64,000 nt of DNA from an uncultured Prevotella sp. (GTDB lineage Bacteria; Bacteroidota; Bacteroidia; Bacteroidales; Bacteroidaceae): contig UQCW01000007.1 of assembly GCA_900539625.1 (NCBI GenBank), positions 1 through 64,000 of the forward strand, written 5' to 3'. The position numbers and the translations under genes are program-made. Positions within the stretch are counted from its first letter, which is position 1, and every line of letters begins with the position of its first letter. Positions 26,977 through 34,538 of this stretch are shown here, in pieces. The notes under the pieces were generated by a model that made no database searches, was not told the origin of the DNA, and saw nothing but the letters and a program-made list of their open reading frames with translations.

Positions 26977-27450
26977 TCAACGGATGCGGTCGGCAGCTCT
27001 GACAAGTGCTTCGTCTTTGCGGATGCCACGACGGGCCAACCATACGAAAACGTAGGCCGCAAAAGGCAGCACAATGCCCCAAGCGCCACGCATTGAAGTT
27101 TCGTGGTGCGCGTTGAAGGCGAAAGCATAAACCAGTTCGGCAATGTAGATGAAGAGCACAACCACCAAAAGCCAGTTGACCACCTTAATTTGGCGAGAAC
27201 GGTTTTTGAAAAGGAAGATGCTTCCCAACGACATCAAACAGGCAACACCCATGAGGCAAGCCACTCCCCAAGGGGTTGAAATATTTGCACCGACAGGGCC
27301 GAGTGAAGAGGAAATACTCTCAATGCCAACGGCATACATGGTTGCTACCACACCATCAGCACCAAAGAAATTGATTTGAGGCGTACAAAAGCTAAAGGCC
27401 AGAACAAGTCCGGCCATTAACAAATAGACGCTTTGAATGCGTTGTATCAT
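26977..27450 (-). CDS. DUF4293 family membrane protein
   Basis: 157 aa with four membrane segments. The opening MIQRIQSVYLLMAG and a lumenal NFFGADG segment are characteristic of DUF4293, a Bacteroidetes family of unknown function. Its start codon overlaps the stop of the omega-like subunit gene (ATGA), so the two are translationally coupled, an arrangement I recall from other Bacteroidales. Downstream, 26807-26976 holds no gene. Confidence 0.85.
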   Translation of the reverse strand: MIQRIQSVYLLMAGLVLAFSFCTPQINFFGADGVVATMYAVGIESISSSLGPVGANISTPWGVACLMGVACLMSLGSIFLFKNRSRQIKVVNWLLVVVLFIYIAELVYAFAFNAHHETSMRGAWGIVLPFAAYVFVWLARRGIRKDEALVRAADRIR

Positions 27451-27791
27451 ATTTCTGAATCAAGATTTTCCTTATCCTTAGAAGGATTACGGTAATAAAT
27501 TTTGTCATGAAGGAATTCGTCTGCAGCAATCAACGTTGGCTTCGGCAGCTTTTCATAATAGCGAGAGATTTCAATCTGCTCACGGTTTTCAAAAGTCTCC
27601 TCCAAATTGTCATTGCTTGAAGCAAATTCTTTCAACTTTTTGGAGAGGTCTTCCTTCATTTTAACAGAGATCTGGTTAGCGCGCTTTGACATAATAACCA
27701 CACTCTCATAAATGTTGTTCGTACCCTCACAGAAATCCATCAAGTTGTGAGTTACCGTGTTAGTAGGTGCCTTGCTTCTCTTGTAATCCAT
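27447..27791 (-). CDS. rpoZ: RNA polymerase Rpb6/omega-like subunit
   Basis: 114 aa. The core NLMDFCEGTNNIYESVVIMS followed by KRANQIS matches the Rpb6-type omega of Bacteroidetes, which helps assemble and stabilise RNA polymerase around the beta-prime C-terminus. It sits between bamD and DUF4293 on the minus strand; the bamD stop is 24 bp upstream. Confidence 0.88.
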   Translation of the reverse strand: MDYKRSKAPTNTVTHNLMDFCEGTNNIYESVVIMSKRANQISVKMKEDLSKKLKEFASSNDNLEETFENREQIEISRYYEKLPKPTLIAADEFLHDKIYYRNPSKDKENLDSEI

Positions 27792-27815
27792 TTTAATATA
27801 GTAATTTTTTATTTC

Positions 27816-28697
27816 TTATTTCTTGGTTTCAGTTGCAGTCTCCCCAGCGTCCTGTTCTTCCGCGGCGCTGTCGTCAGCCTGGGCATATTTTTTTGCTTTT
27901 TTGAAGAGTGCGGAAGCCTCTTTCATATAGCGCGACTCGGGATATTCATTGGTAAATCCATAATACTCGTCAATGGCATCATGATAACGCTCCTCTTTCT
28001 TCGATTCGACGCTCTGCGCTGCCAATTCAAACTTGGCACGAAGAATCAAGATGGCAAATTCTTCACGATGAGACGTATATGGATAATCCCGGATAGCATT
28101 TTCTGCCGTCACGATACAAGCGCGATAGTTAGAGCCGCCATACGCGCAATTACCGAAATAGCTGCCAAGGTCGTAATAAAGTTTGGCCGAGAGATATTCC
28201 TTCTCAACCAATTTATCTTGCAATTCAAAAATCAATTTCTGCGCCTTTGCACTATATTCTCCTCCAGGATAAAGTTCCAAAAAGTTTTGGAATTCCGTCA
28301 CGGCCTCGTAGGTATCGGTCTGATCCAAACGCACATCCGTTGTATTCATATAGAGCGCCATGGCTGAGTAAAAGCGAGCTTTTTCTGTATAAACACCCTT
28401 TGGATAGCTCTGATAATAGCGTTTGAAATATGCGTTGGCAGCCTCGTAATTGTGGGCCTTATAACTGCACATGCCCAAAAGGAACAAAGATTCCTCACCT
28501 TTATCTGTACCTTTCAACATGGCCACCATGTCTTGAAGGAAAATGGACGCGCGATTATATTGTCCCTCTGCGTAATATTGCTTGGCAGCTTCATATTTCT
28601 GGTCGTAATCAGTGGACTTTTGCAAATTTACATAATTTCCACAAGAAGAGAACGCCAAGGTAGCTACGACGGAGAATAAGAGAATGCTATTCTTCAT
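27816..28697 (-). CDS. bamD: Outer membrane assembly lipoprotein BamD
   Basis: 293 aa. The lipoprotein signal ends in LAFSSC (Cys19). Helical TPR-like repeats follow, with typical BamD segments such as KSTDYDQKYEAAKQYYAEGQ, ANAYFKRYYQSYPKGVYTEKA and FQNFLELYPGGEYSAKA. BamD is the essential partner of BamA in inserting outer-membrane barrels. The C-terminal tail is acidic and low complexity (AAEEQDAGETATE). It is first in an apparent operon with the omega-like subunit and DUF4293. Confidence 0.93.
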   Translation of the reverse strand: MKNSILLFSVVATLAFSSCGNYVNLQKSTDYDQKYEAAKQYYAEGQYNRASIFLQDMVAMLKGTDKGEESLFLLGMCSYKAHNYEAANAYFKRYYQSYPKGVYTEKARFYSAMALYMNTTDVRLDQTDTYEAVTEFQNFLELYPGGEYSAKAQKLIFELQDKLVEKEYLSAKLYYDLGSYFGNCAYGGSNYRACIVTAENAIRDYPYTSHREEFAILILRAKFELAAQSVESKKEERYHDAIDEYYGFTNEYPESRYMKEASALFKKAKKYAQADDSAAEEQDAGETATETKK

Positions 28698-28820
28698 TGA
28701 AGTATATCTGTCATTATTTGAAGCAGCCCCGGCTCTTTTACAAGCCGTCGGCCTACATTTATTGGTATCGGTTCTGCCCCCGCTTCAACGAAGTTACATC
28801 TGGCGACAGAATTTTGCTTG

Positions 28821-28851
28821 CAAAGTTACTAACTTTCATAGATATAAGCAA
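28821..28851 (-). promoter_or_regulatory. Promoter of the bamD operon
   Basis: On the minus strand, TTG (28849-28851), a 20-nt spacer and TAACTTTG (28821-28828) match the Bacteroidetes consensus, about 125 bp before the bamD ATG. Confidence 0.7.
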
Positions 28852-28975
28852 CACGTATCAAGTAAAAAACGTGAGAAGAAATCTTAAATTACGCCATTCC
28901 ATACAGGTTTTCATACGTATTTCACGCCTATCCCATCACACAGGACAGGAAAGCACACATAGAAAAGCCTTATCA

Positions 28976-29167
28976 TAAGTAGGTGTTCAAAATTAGTTTT
29001 TACTATCCATGTAGGGAAAAGCCAGTTTAATATTACCTTGCCGCATTCTTTTGCCCCTACAACAGTCTTTCATCAGTCACGTAGCTCGCTACGCTCCTTC
29101 TTCAAGACAGCTGTAGGAACAAAATAATACGACAATTCAATATAAACTAATTCTGAACACCTACTTA
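28976..29167. repeat. Palindromic repeat, copy C (complete)
   Basis: 192 bp. The ends TAAGTAGGTGTTCA-AAATTAG and, inverted, TAAGTAGGTGTTCA-GAATTAG match over about 27 bp with two differences. The inner stem CCTACA-C-GTCTT flanks the core CGTAGCTCGCTACG (29080-29093), with TCATCAGTCA on one side and CTCCTTCTTC on the other. Copy B at 11077-11238 is a truncated near-identical copy in the opposite direction. It lies upstream of the Wza-like gene. Confidence 0.9.
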
Positions 29168-29569
29168 CCGCAAGGTTCATTCGTTCAAAAATTCTCCCAA
29201 TTACCATGTATTCAAATGAAAGGCAACGTACTTTGCACTCCATAAATAAGCCACTTCTACCGCGGCATTGCAATATTTTGAAAAATAGATTTAAAAAAAT
29301 AAAGGCGATACCAAATTAAAATATTACATTTGCAAAATGAAGTGTGTCCACTGAGTTTTTCCTAACACAGAAATCTTTGGCATGGCACTCTTTGCGGCAA
29401 AAATATGGCTTGGAAAACATCCAAACCATCATCGACTGAAAACGTTTTTGCAGGAAAAGACATACCTTTATTATATCGCATAGAGGCTGCAACACAAAAA
29501 GCGTATTCAAAGAGCCACACCCCGAAAACAGATAATCAAAAAGCTATTTATCAGAGAAATTAAATCAAA
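29168..29569 (+). promoter_or_regulatory. Upstream region of the Wza-like gene
   Basis: A -7-like TACATTTG is seen at 29325-29332 in AT-rich DNA, without a well-spaced TTG. It would give a leader of about 230 nt. I find no gene or repeat in the rest of this stretch. Confidence 0.35.
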
Positions 29570-30352
29570 ATGAAAAAATTCGCCCTATTCATGCTCACGA
29601 CGCTTCTCCTGTTCTCATCCTGCAAAACCGGAGAAAAAGTGCTTTACCTTCAGGATGTATCAGAAGGACAAACGCTAACGACGCAAGTCTCGCAATCCCT
29701 CAAGCTCCTTGCCGGAGACAAGGTTTCCATCATCGTGACAAGCAGTTCAACGCCTGCCATCGCCATGCAGTTTAACCTGCCCATCACAACTATTCAAGCT
29801 GGAGCTACAGTAAGTGCCTCGAACCAAATTACGCTATACACCATTGACGAAAACGGATGTGTTGACATGCCGAATCTTGGCCGTATCAAAATCAGCGGCC
29901 TGTCACGCGGCGAAGCGGCATCAAAAATACAATCAATGCTGCGCGCTGAACAACTTCGCGATGCCGTTGTCACTATCAATGCCTACGATCAGTATGTAAC
30001 GGTTCTTGGCGAAGTGACGCGCCCAGGACGTGTAAACATTGTCCGCGACCGCCTCAACTTGCTTGACGCGCTCGGACAGGCAGGCGACCTCACCATCCAA
30101 GGACGTCGCGACAACGTGAAAGTCATTCGTGAAGAAAACGGCGAAAGCAAGGCTTATTTCGTAGACCTCCGTTCAAAAGACTTGTTCAACTCGCCCGTTT
30201 ATAGTTTGCAGCAGAACGACATTATCTACGTTTCGCCCAACAACGTGCGCGTGGGCCAATCAACCAACAACGACAACAGCGTACGATCCATCTCCACTTG
30301 GCTATCTGTCAGCTCTGTACTCATCAGTTTGGGTATCTTGATTTTCAGATAA
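29570..30352 (+). CDS. Polysaccharide export (Wza/BexD-like) outer-membrane lipoprotein
   Basis: 260 aa. The lipoprotein signal ends LLLFSSC (Cys18). A Poly_export domain follows, with GDKVSIIVTSSSTPAIAMQF and CVDMPNLGRIKISGLSRGEA, then an SLBB-type domain (YVTVLGEVTRPGRVNIV). A C-terminal hydrophobic helix (STWLSVSSVLISLGILIF) is the part that forms the Wza-type pore or anchor. It resembles capsule and exopolysaccharide exporters, but no Wzc kinase, flippase or polymerase gene is adjacent. The ROK glucokinase starts 69 bp downstream on the same strand. Confidence 0.9.
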   Translation: MKKFALFMLTTLLLFSSCKTGEKVLYLQDVSEGQTLTTQVSQSLKLLAGDKVSIIVTSSSTPAIAMQFNLPITTIQAGATVSASNQITLYTIDENGCVDMPNLGRIKISGLSRGEAASKIQSMLRAEQLRDAVVTINAYDQYVTVLGEVTRPGRVNIVRDRLNLLDALGQAGDLTIQGRRDNVKVIREENGESKAYFVDLRSKDLFNSPVYSLQQNDIIYVSPNNVRVGQSTNNDNSVRSISTWLSVSSVLISLGILIFR

Positions 30353-30421
30353 GTAAAGAGCCACAACTAAGTCTGCACAAAGGAAACAACATCTTCATAC
30401 AAACCATAAAAAACTTCCACC

Positions 30422-31390
30422 ATGGAAAATAATATCGAAAAGCCCTATGTCATCGGACTTGACATGGGCGGCACGAATTCCATCTTCGGTATCGTAGACC
30501 AAAGAGGAAACATCAAAGCGCAAACAGCCATCAAAAGCCAAGCATACCCAGATTTCAAGGATTATGTGGCCGCAGCAGTAGAAGCCCTCGGCCCTGCTCT
30601 TGACGTGGTAGGCGGCATTGACCAAATACGCGGTATGGGCATCGGCGCTCCTAACGCAAATTTCTATACTGGATGTATCGAAGGTTCTGCCAACCTCGTA
30701 TGGAAAGGAAACGTGCCCTTGGCACAGGGATTTGAAGACGCACTCGGCATTCCTGTTCGCGTTACAAACGACGCCAACGCTGCCGCCATGGGCGAAATGA
30801 CCTACGGCGTGGCACGCGGCATGAAGAATTTCATTATGATCACTTTGGGCACAGGTGTCGGTTCTGGCATCGTGGTTGACGGAAAGGTTGTTTACGGCAG
30901 CGATGGCTACGCTGGTGAATTGGGCCACGTCATCATCGATCATACAGGTAACGGACGCCAATGCGGTTGCGGCCGAAAGGGTTGCTTGGAAACTTATTGT
31001 TCAGCAACTGGCGTGGCACGCACTGCTCGCGAATTTCTCTCCAAGAGCGACGCCGCAAGCGAATTGCGCAACATGAATCCAGAAGACATCACGTCGTATG
31101 ACGTTTTCCTGGCAGCTGAAAAGGGTGACAAGATTGCCTTAGACATCTTCGACTACACGGGAACTATTCTCGGACGCTCATGTGCCGACTTCGCCACCTT
31201 CAACACACCGGAGGCTTTTGTTTTCTTCGGCGGACTGACCAAAGCTGGCGAATATCTCATGAAACCGCTCCGCAAAGCCTATGAAGAGAACGTCCTGTTT
31301 ATGTATAAGAACAAAACAAAATTGCTGATTTCGGCACTCAACGGCAGCGAAGCTGCTGTACTTGGTGCCAGCGCTTTGGGTTGGGAATAA
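30422..31390 (+). CDS. ROK-family glucokinase
   Basis: 322 aa. The N-terminal ATP-binding motif is GLDMGGTNSIFGIVD, the ROK signature region runs through LGHVIIDHTG, and the zinc-binding loop is CGCGRKGCLETYCS. Catalytic Asp lies in TNDANAAAMGE. The enzyme phosphorylates glucose, or possibly N-acetylmannosamine or another hexose, in the cytoplasm. The closing segment has NGSEAAVLGASAL, as in Bacteroidales glucokinases. A strong terminator follows. Confidence 0.9.
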   Translation: MENNIEKPYVIGLDMGGTNSIFGIVDQRGNIKAQTAIKSQAYPDFKDYVAAAVEALGPALDVVGGIDQIRGMGIGAPNANFYTGCIEGSANLVWKGNVPLAQGFEDALGIPVRVTNDANAAAMGEMTYGVARGMKNFIMITLGTGVGSGIVVDGKVVYGSDGYAGELGHVIIDHTGNGRQCGCGRKGCLETYCSATGVARTAREFLSKSDAASELRNMNPEDITSYDVFLAAEKGDKIALDIFDYTGTILGRSCADFATFNTPEAFVFFGGLTKAGEYLMKPLRKAYEENVLFMYKNKTKLLISALNGSEAAVLGASALGWE

Positions 31391-31414
31391 TTTTCCTTTT
31401 TTAATTTCATAAGA

Positions 31415-31464
31415 CAAAGCCTCCTGCATGCCAAGCAACATTGCTTAAGATGCAGGAGGTTTTG
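31415..31464 (+). terminator. Terminator of the glucokinase gene
   Basis: CAAAGCCTCCTGCAT and ATGCAGGAGGTTTTG pair over 15 bp with one G-U; an inner AAGCAA/TTGCTT extends the stem. Confidence 0.8.
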
Positions 31465-31599
31465 TTCTATAGTAACATATTTTTTTGTTTGCACCACCTG
31501 CACATTGCAAAAAACAGAACGCACTGATCCAGAAAAGAACAAAGGGATTTTTTCACAGAGCACCTATAATTACCTAACAACCTCATAAAAACTTATAAC

Positions 31600-32469
31600 A
31601 TGAAAAAATATCTTATTCTACTGTTAATGGGTATCCTCCCCTATTTATCGTTAGCCCAGAACAAAGTCGAAAACAGCTACCTGTCTATAACCGTTCCACC
31701 AGGATGGCACGTTCAAAAGCAAGACATGCCTGGAACGAAAATGGAACTGCTCAATTTCTTCAACGATGGCCCCATTCTCTACAACATGGGCATCATTGTA
31801 GGTATCGAGCAGATTCAGAATCCCAAAGCCGCGCTCGAGATGCAAATGTCCATTCAAAACAACCCGCTGTTTCATAATGCCACCTTCGGAGAAATACATC
31901 CCGCGACCTTCATGGGAAAAAGCACCATGTCTGTTGATTTCACCAATACGATAGACGGAATACACTATAATGGTGCCGCCTACGCATTTAACGAAAATGA
32001 GTGTACGCTTCTGGTCATTGGCTGTTACAAAGTGGGGAACAAATCAAACCTTCCACAGATATGGCGCTCCATCACATGGAAAAAACACCAACGCAGCGTT
32101 TCTAATTATGAAAGCCTGCACGAAGAACTGCAAGCGTATTGCAAAGCGACCAACGAGAATTTGAAGAAAAATCCCATTATCTCAAATGGTGTGAAATCCG
32201 TGTCATTGAACGTGGCAAATAATGAAGACTGCCTTATCTACACATACCAACTGCTCAATGCCGACAAAGCGAAAACTACTCCAGAATCCTTGCAGACTGC
32301 CGCAGATAATCTACGTCCCGTATTGCTTCAGGAAATTAAAAACCAAGCAAACAACGCCGAATATGTTCGCCGCTGCATGGACTTCAACTACAGTTTCAAA
32401 TACAATTATTATGACAAGGATGGTAACTTTCTCATTTCCATCACACTAAAACCAGAAGACTATCAATAA
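31600..32469 (+). CDS. Exported protein of unknown function
   Basis: 289 aa. The signal peptide is MKKYLILLLMGILPYLSLAQ, with type I cleavage after LAQ likely. The mature part starts NKVENSYLSITVPPGWHVQKQ, which resembles the start of PsbP/DcrB-like domains (a beta-rich fold with an SITVPPGW-type opening), and continues with a second, charged alpha/beta half. I do not recognise a specific family. It stands alone between two terminators. Confidence 0.75.
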   Translation: MKKYLILLLMGILPYLSLAQNKVENSYLSITVPPGWHVQKQDMPGTKMELLNFFNDGPILYNMGIIVGIEQIQNPKAALEMQMSIQNNPLFHNATFGEIHPATFMGKSTMSVDFTNTIDGIHYNGAAYAFNENECTLLVIGCYKVGNKSNLPQIWRSITWKKHQRSVSNYESLHEELQAYCKATNENLKKNPIISNGVKSVSLNVANNEDCLIYTYQLLNADKAKTTPESLQTAADNLRPVLLQEIKNQANNAEYVRRCMDFNYSFKYNYYDKDGNFLISITLKPEDYQ

Positions 32470-32510
32470 AAGCGCCATCTTCTGTAAGGAGGCCCCAACA
32501 ATACCCTAAC

Positions 32511-32562
32511 AAATTCGCCCATAGTTTCGTGCTAAAACAGCTCAAAACCATGGGCGATTTTT
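32511..32562 (+). terminator. Terminator after the exported protein
   Basis: AAATTCGCCCAT / ATGGGCGATTTTT with a loop of about 25 nt and a T-rich tail. Confidence 0.7.
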
Positions 32563-32786
32563 CTTTACTGGAAAAGAATAAACTTCTGATCCAAAATATT
32601 TTATCCATAGCCATGAATAAATTCCAAAGCTACGATTCTGGAGAAGGACACAGCGTGCTTTCATTCCGCTTTGCTCGACACCATAAAGGCTATACGGTTT
32701 CCCTTTTATAGAGTAGCAATACATCCTCAAATTAACGGTTGAACCGATGATAAAGCAATTCGCCAATCCATCCCCTATGCTTGTTG

Positions 32787-32896
32787 GCGAACCACGGCCG
32801 AGAGACGAGCGAACCACGGCCGAGAGACGTGCGAATCACGGACGAGAGACGTGCGAATCACGGCCGAGAGACGAACGAACCACGGCCGAGAGACGA
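32787..32896. repeat. 22-bp tandem repeat, locus 2
   Basis: Five contiguous units of exactly 22 bp at 32787, 32809, 32831, 32853 and 32875 (pattern GCGAAcCACGGcCGAGAGACGa). Each unit differs from the consensus at one to three positions. A plus-strand frame crosses it with Arg/Glu-rich residues, but 22 is not a multiple of 3, so the peptide is not itself periodic. I treat it as non-coding. It lies in a 600-bp gap between a terminator and the 3' end of the RIC-LuxR gene. Loci 1 and 3 carry related units. Confidence 0.9.
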
Positions 32897-33003
32897 ACGT
32901 TTCTCGCCCCGTGTGCGCTGACTCTCCTTAGGACACGTCCACGATGGCTTATTCTCTCATCCGAACTGCACAAAAATCAATTTCTACGCTGTCGGTTCAA
33001 CGT

Positions 33004-33026
33004 TTTTATCCTGAGCGGGATAAGAA
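33004..33026. terminator. Small hairpin near the 3' end of the RIC-LuxR gene
   Basis: TTTTATCC / GGATAAGAA-type stem with a short loop, 40 bp past the stop codon of the minus-strand regulator. A weak terminator candidate. Confidence 0.4.
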
Positions 33027-33065
33027 CATTTCAGGAAACGGCCACGCCATCTCTAAAGGATTTGC

Positions 33066-34016
33066 TTACTGCAAATGAATATCTCCCACATTGACCAGTT
33101 TGTTAACAATGGCATAAATGGTCAAACCGCTGACGGAATGGATATTGAGTTTTCGAGAGATGTTTTTGCGATGCGTCAGCACCGTGTTGACACTGATGAA
33201 AAGGTTTTCTGCAATTTCCTTGTTCGTCATGCCGCGAACAATACAACCGACTATTTCGCGTTCGCGCTCCGAAAGCATCTCTTGCTGCGCGACAGATGTT
33301 GTTTCTTTTTCCGCCTTGCCTCCTTCCACGGCGACCTTGGCCTCCAGCAACTGCACAGCGGGAACAAAAAGTTCATCCTCCACCTCACAATGCTGGTGCA
33401 AATCGTTTTCACAATTGAATATATCAAAGAGCACATTATTCAGCAAGTCAACAGAGTCTGTCGATGTGTAATATTTGATAATAATATTTTTCAGCTCCTG
33501 CAATTTTTTGTCTATGCCGCTATGACTCCGCGAAAACTGGGCAATTTCAAAATCCGCACGGCGATGTCCTTCCAAGAGTTGGTTGACATAGGTGAAAATG
33601 CGCATGTTTTCGTGTTGCATGTGGCGACGCACCTCTGCCATATATTCATCGTAGAATTTCAATATCAAATATGCCACTTCGTTCTGCTGCGAGCAATCGA
33701 TGGCTTCCAACAGTTTGCGTCGGATGTTCGGCAACTGAAAGTCAAGATAGTAATTGTGTGCCCTGCCAAGATAGGTGACCAACGCGGAAACGGACACCTT
33801 TTCAACATACTGGTCCACCACATCTTTCCCATACTTCATAAAATTAGCCACAGCCAAAAATGTAACAGTGTCCACGTTGTTGGTTTCACACACTTCTTTG
33901 ACCGTGCGCTCCCCAACTCCCAATGGAATGCCGAAACGACTCATCATCTGCAACAAAGAAGGTTCGTCACAGATGATATCACTCATTTTTGCGGTTTCAC
34001 TATAGAAAATTGCCAT
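33066..34016 (-). CDS. RIC (YtfE/ScdA)-like di-iron domain fused to a LuxR helix-turn-helix
   Basis: 316 aa cytoplasmic regulator. Residues 1-220 follow the layout of YtfE/ScdA (RIC) proteins, which carry a hemerythrin-type di-iron site. The likely ligands are H87, H132, E136 (HMQHE), H165, H209 and E213. Their spacing (45, 33, 44 residues between the His) is nearly that of E. coli YtfE as I remember it (H84, H129, E133, H160, H204, E208). The N-terminal ScdA_N part (MSRFGIPLGVGERTV) lacks the vicinal Cys pair found in YtfE. Residues 248-310 are a LuxR domain: LSEREREIVGCIVRGMTNKE, then NTVLTHRKNISRKL. The protein is thus likely a transcription factor whose di-iron site senses iron, oxygen or nitric oxide. 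It is divergent from the iron/haem-type gene cluster, its probable target. Confidence 0.88.
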   Translation of the reverse strand: MAIFYSETAKMSDIICDEPSLLQMMSRFGIPLGVGERTVKEVCETNNVDTVTFLAVANFMKYGKDVVDQYVEKVSVSALVTYLGRAHNYYLDFQLPNIRRKLLEAIDCSQQNEVAYLILKFYDEYMAEVRRHMQHENMRIFTYVNQLLEGHRRADFEIAQFSRSHSGIDKKLQELKNIIIKYYTSTDSVDLLNNVLFDIFNCENDLHQHCEVEDELFVPAVQLLEAKVAVEGGKAEKETTSVAQQEMLSEREREIVGCIVRGMTNKEIAENLFISVNTVLTHRKNISRKLNIHSVSGLTIYAIVNKLVNVGDIHLQ

Positions 34017-34084
34017 ACCTTATTTACCTTTCATTTCAATAGGCTCTGATAATGAAGACCAAAGCCCGCTTTGTTATGTCGCCA

Positions 34085-34092
34085 CAAAGTTA
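34085..34092 (-). promoter_or_regulatory. -7 element of the RIC-LuxR gene
   Basis: TAACTTTG on the minus strand, about 70 bp before the ATG. No TTG is found at the expected -33 distance, so it may need an activator. Confidence 0.5.
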
Positions 34093-34121
34093 GTGATTTT
34101 TGTTTTATTAGCACGCCACAC

Positions 34122-34165
34122 GGGTATCACCACTTTTGGGTATTTGCAGATTTTTGTGGGTATTT
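34122..34165. promoter_or_regulatory. Candidate operator: direct repeats GGGTATTT between divergent promoters
   Basis: GGGTAT occurs at 34122, 34138 and 34158. The last two lie in a 20-bp direct repeat, TTTTGGGTATTTgCAG and TTGTGGGTATTTtCAG. They sit 50-80 bp upstream of the plus-strand promoter and 30-80 bp upstream of the minus-strand -7 element, a usual place for an activator or repressor. Binding by the RIC-LuxR protein is my inference. Confidence 0.45.
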
Positions 34166-34215
34166 TCAGTTTCGCCTACTTACAAGCAGCCTGAAAATAT
34201 ACACAAATATAGCGA

Positions 34216-34246
34216 TTGTGACACTTTTTAAATGTCGATAACTTTG
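34216..34246 (+). promoter_or_regulatory. Promoter of the imelysin/di-haem cluster
   Basis: TTG (34216-34218), a 20-nt spacer and TAACTTTG (34239-34246) match the Bacteroidetes consensus exactly, 26 bp before the first ATG of the cluster. Confidence 0.8.
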
Positions 34247-34271
34247 CACCATCAAATCAAACGCAGACACA

Positions 34272-34538
34272 ATGAGCCATACGTTACAGAAAAAAACGAT
34301 CTTCACAATGCTCGCCTTCTGCGTCTGCCTGTCTCCTTTGGTGGCGACAGACGGAAGCGTGGTGAAACCGATTGTTGATGCCACAACATGCGCCACTCCG
34401 CCAGCCAAACCTGCCAAAAAGGAAAAGGTGAAGAAAAAGAAGACGGACACGAAAACTGAAAACGCAGACAAAAAGACCGGAGGCCAAAAGACCAGTACGC
34501 CGGACACGAAAAAATATAAGAAAAACAAGACACAATGA
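34272..34538 (+). CDS. Small Lys-rich exported protein, first gene of the cluster
   Basis: 88 aa. A hydrophobic N-terminal signal (TIFTMLAFCVCLSPLVATDG) is followed by a strongly basic, disordered tail of Lys, Thr and Pro (residues 43-88). I recognise no family. Its stop codon overlaps the porin start (ATGA), and a consensus promoter lies 26 bp upstream, so it is very probably translated and coupled to the porin. It could bind the cell wall, LPS or an anionic partner in the periplasm, but this is a guess. Confidence 0.65.
   Translation: MSHTLQKKTIFTMLAFCVCLSPLVATDGSVVKPIVDATTCATPPAKPAKKEKVKKKKTDTKTENADKKTGGQKTSTPDTKKYKKNKTQ

Noticed and set aside
28976..29167. Intact insertion sequence
   Set aside because: At 192 bp it has inverted ends but no room for a transposase; it is a MITE-like repeat at most.
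29570..30352. Start of a capsule biosynthesis locus
   Set aside because: Only the export lipoprotein is present; the next genes are a glucokinase and an unrelated exported protein.
32747..33094. Arg/Glu-rich 115-codon frame across the 22-bp repeats
   Set aside because: The repeat period is not a multiple of three, the peptide has no signal or domain, and it overlaps the 3' end of the convergent regulator gene.
33075..34049. 324-codon plus-strand open frame opposite the RIC-LuxR gene
   Set aside because: The minus-strand protein has exact metal-ligand spacing and a LuxR domain; the plus-strand frame is its shadow.
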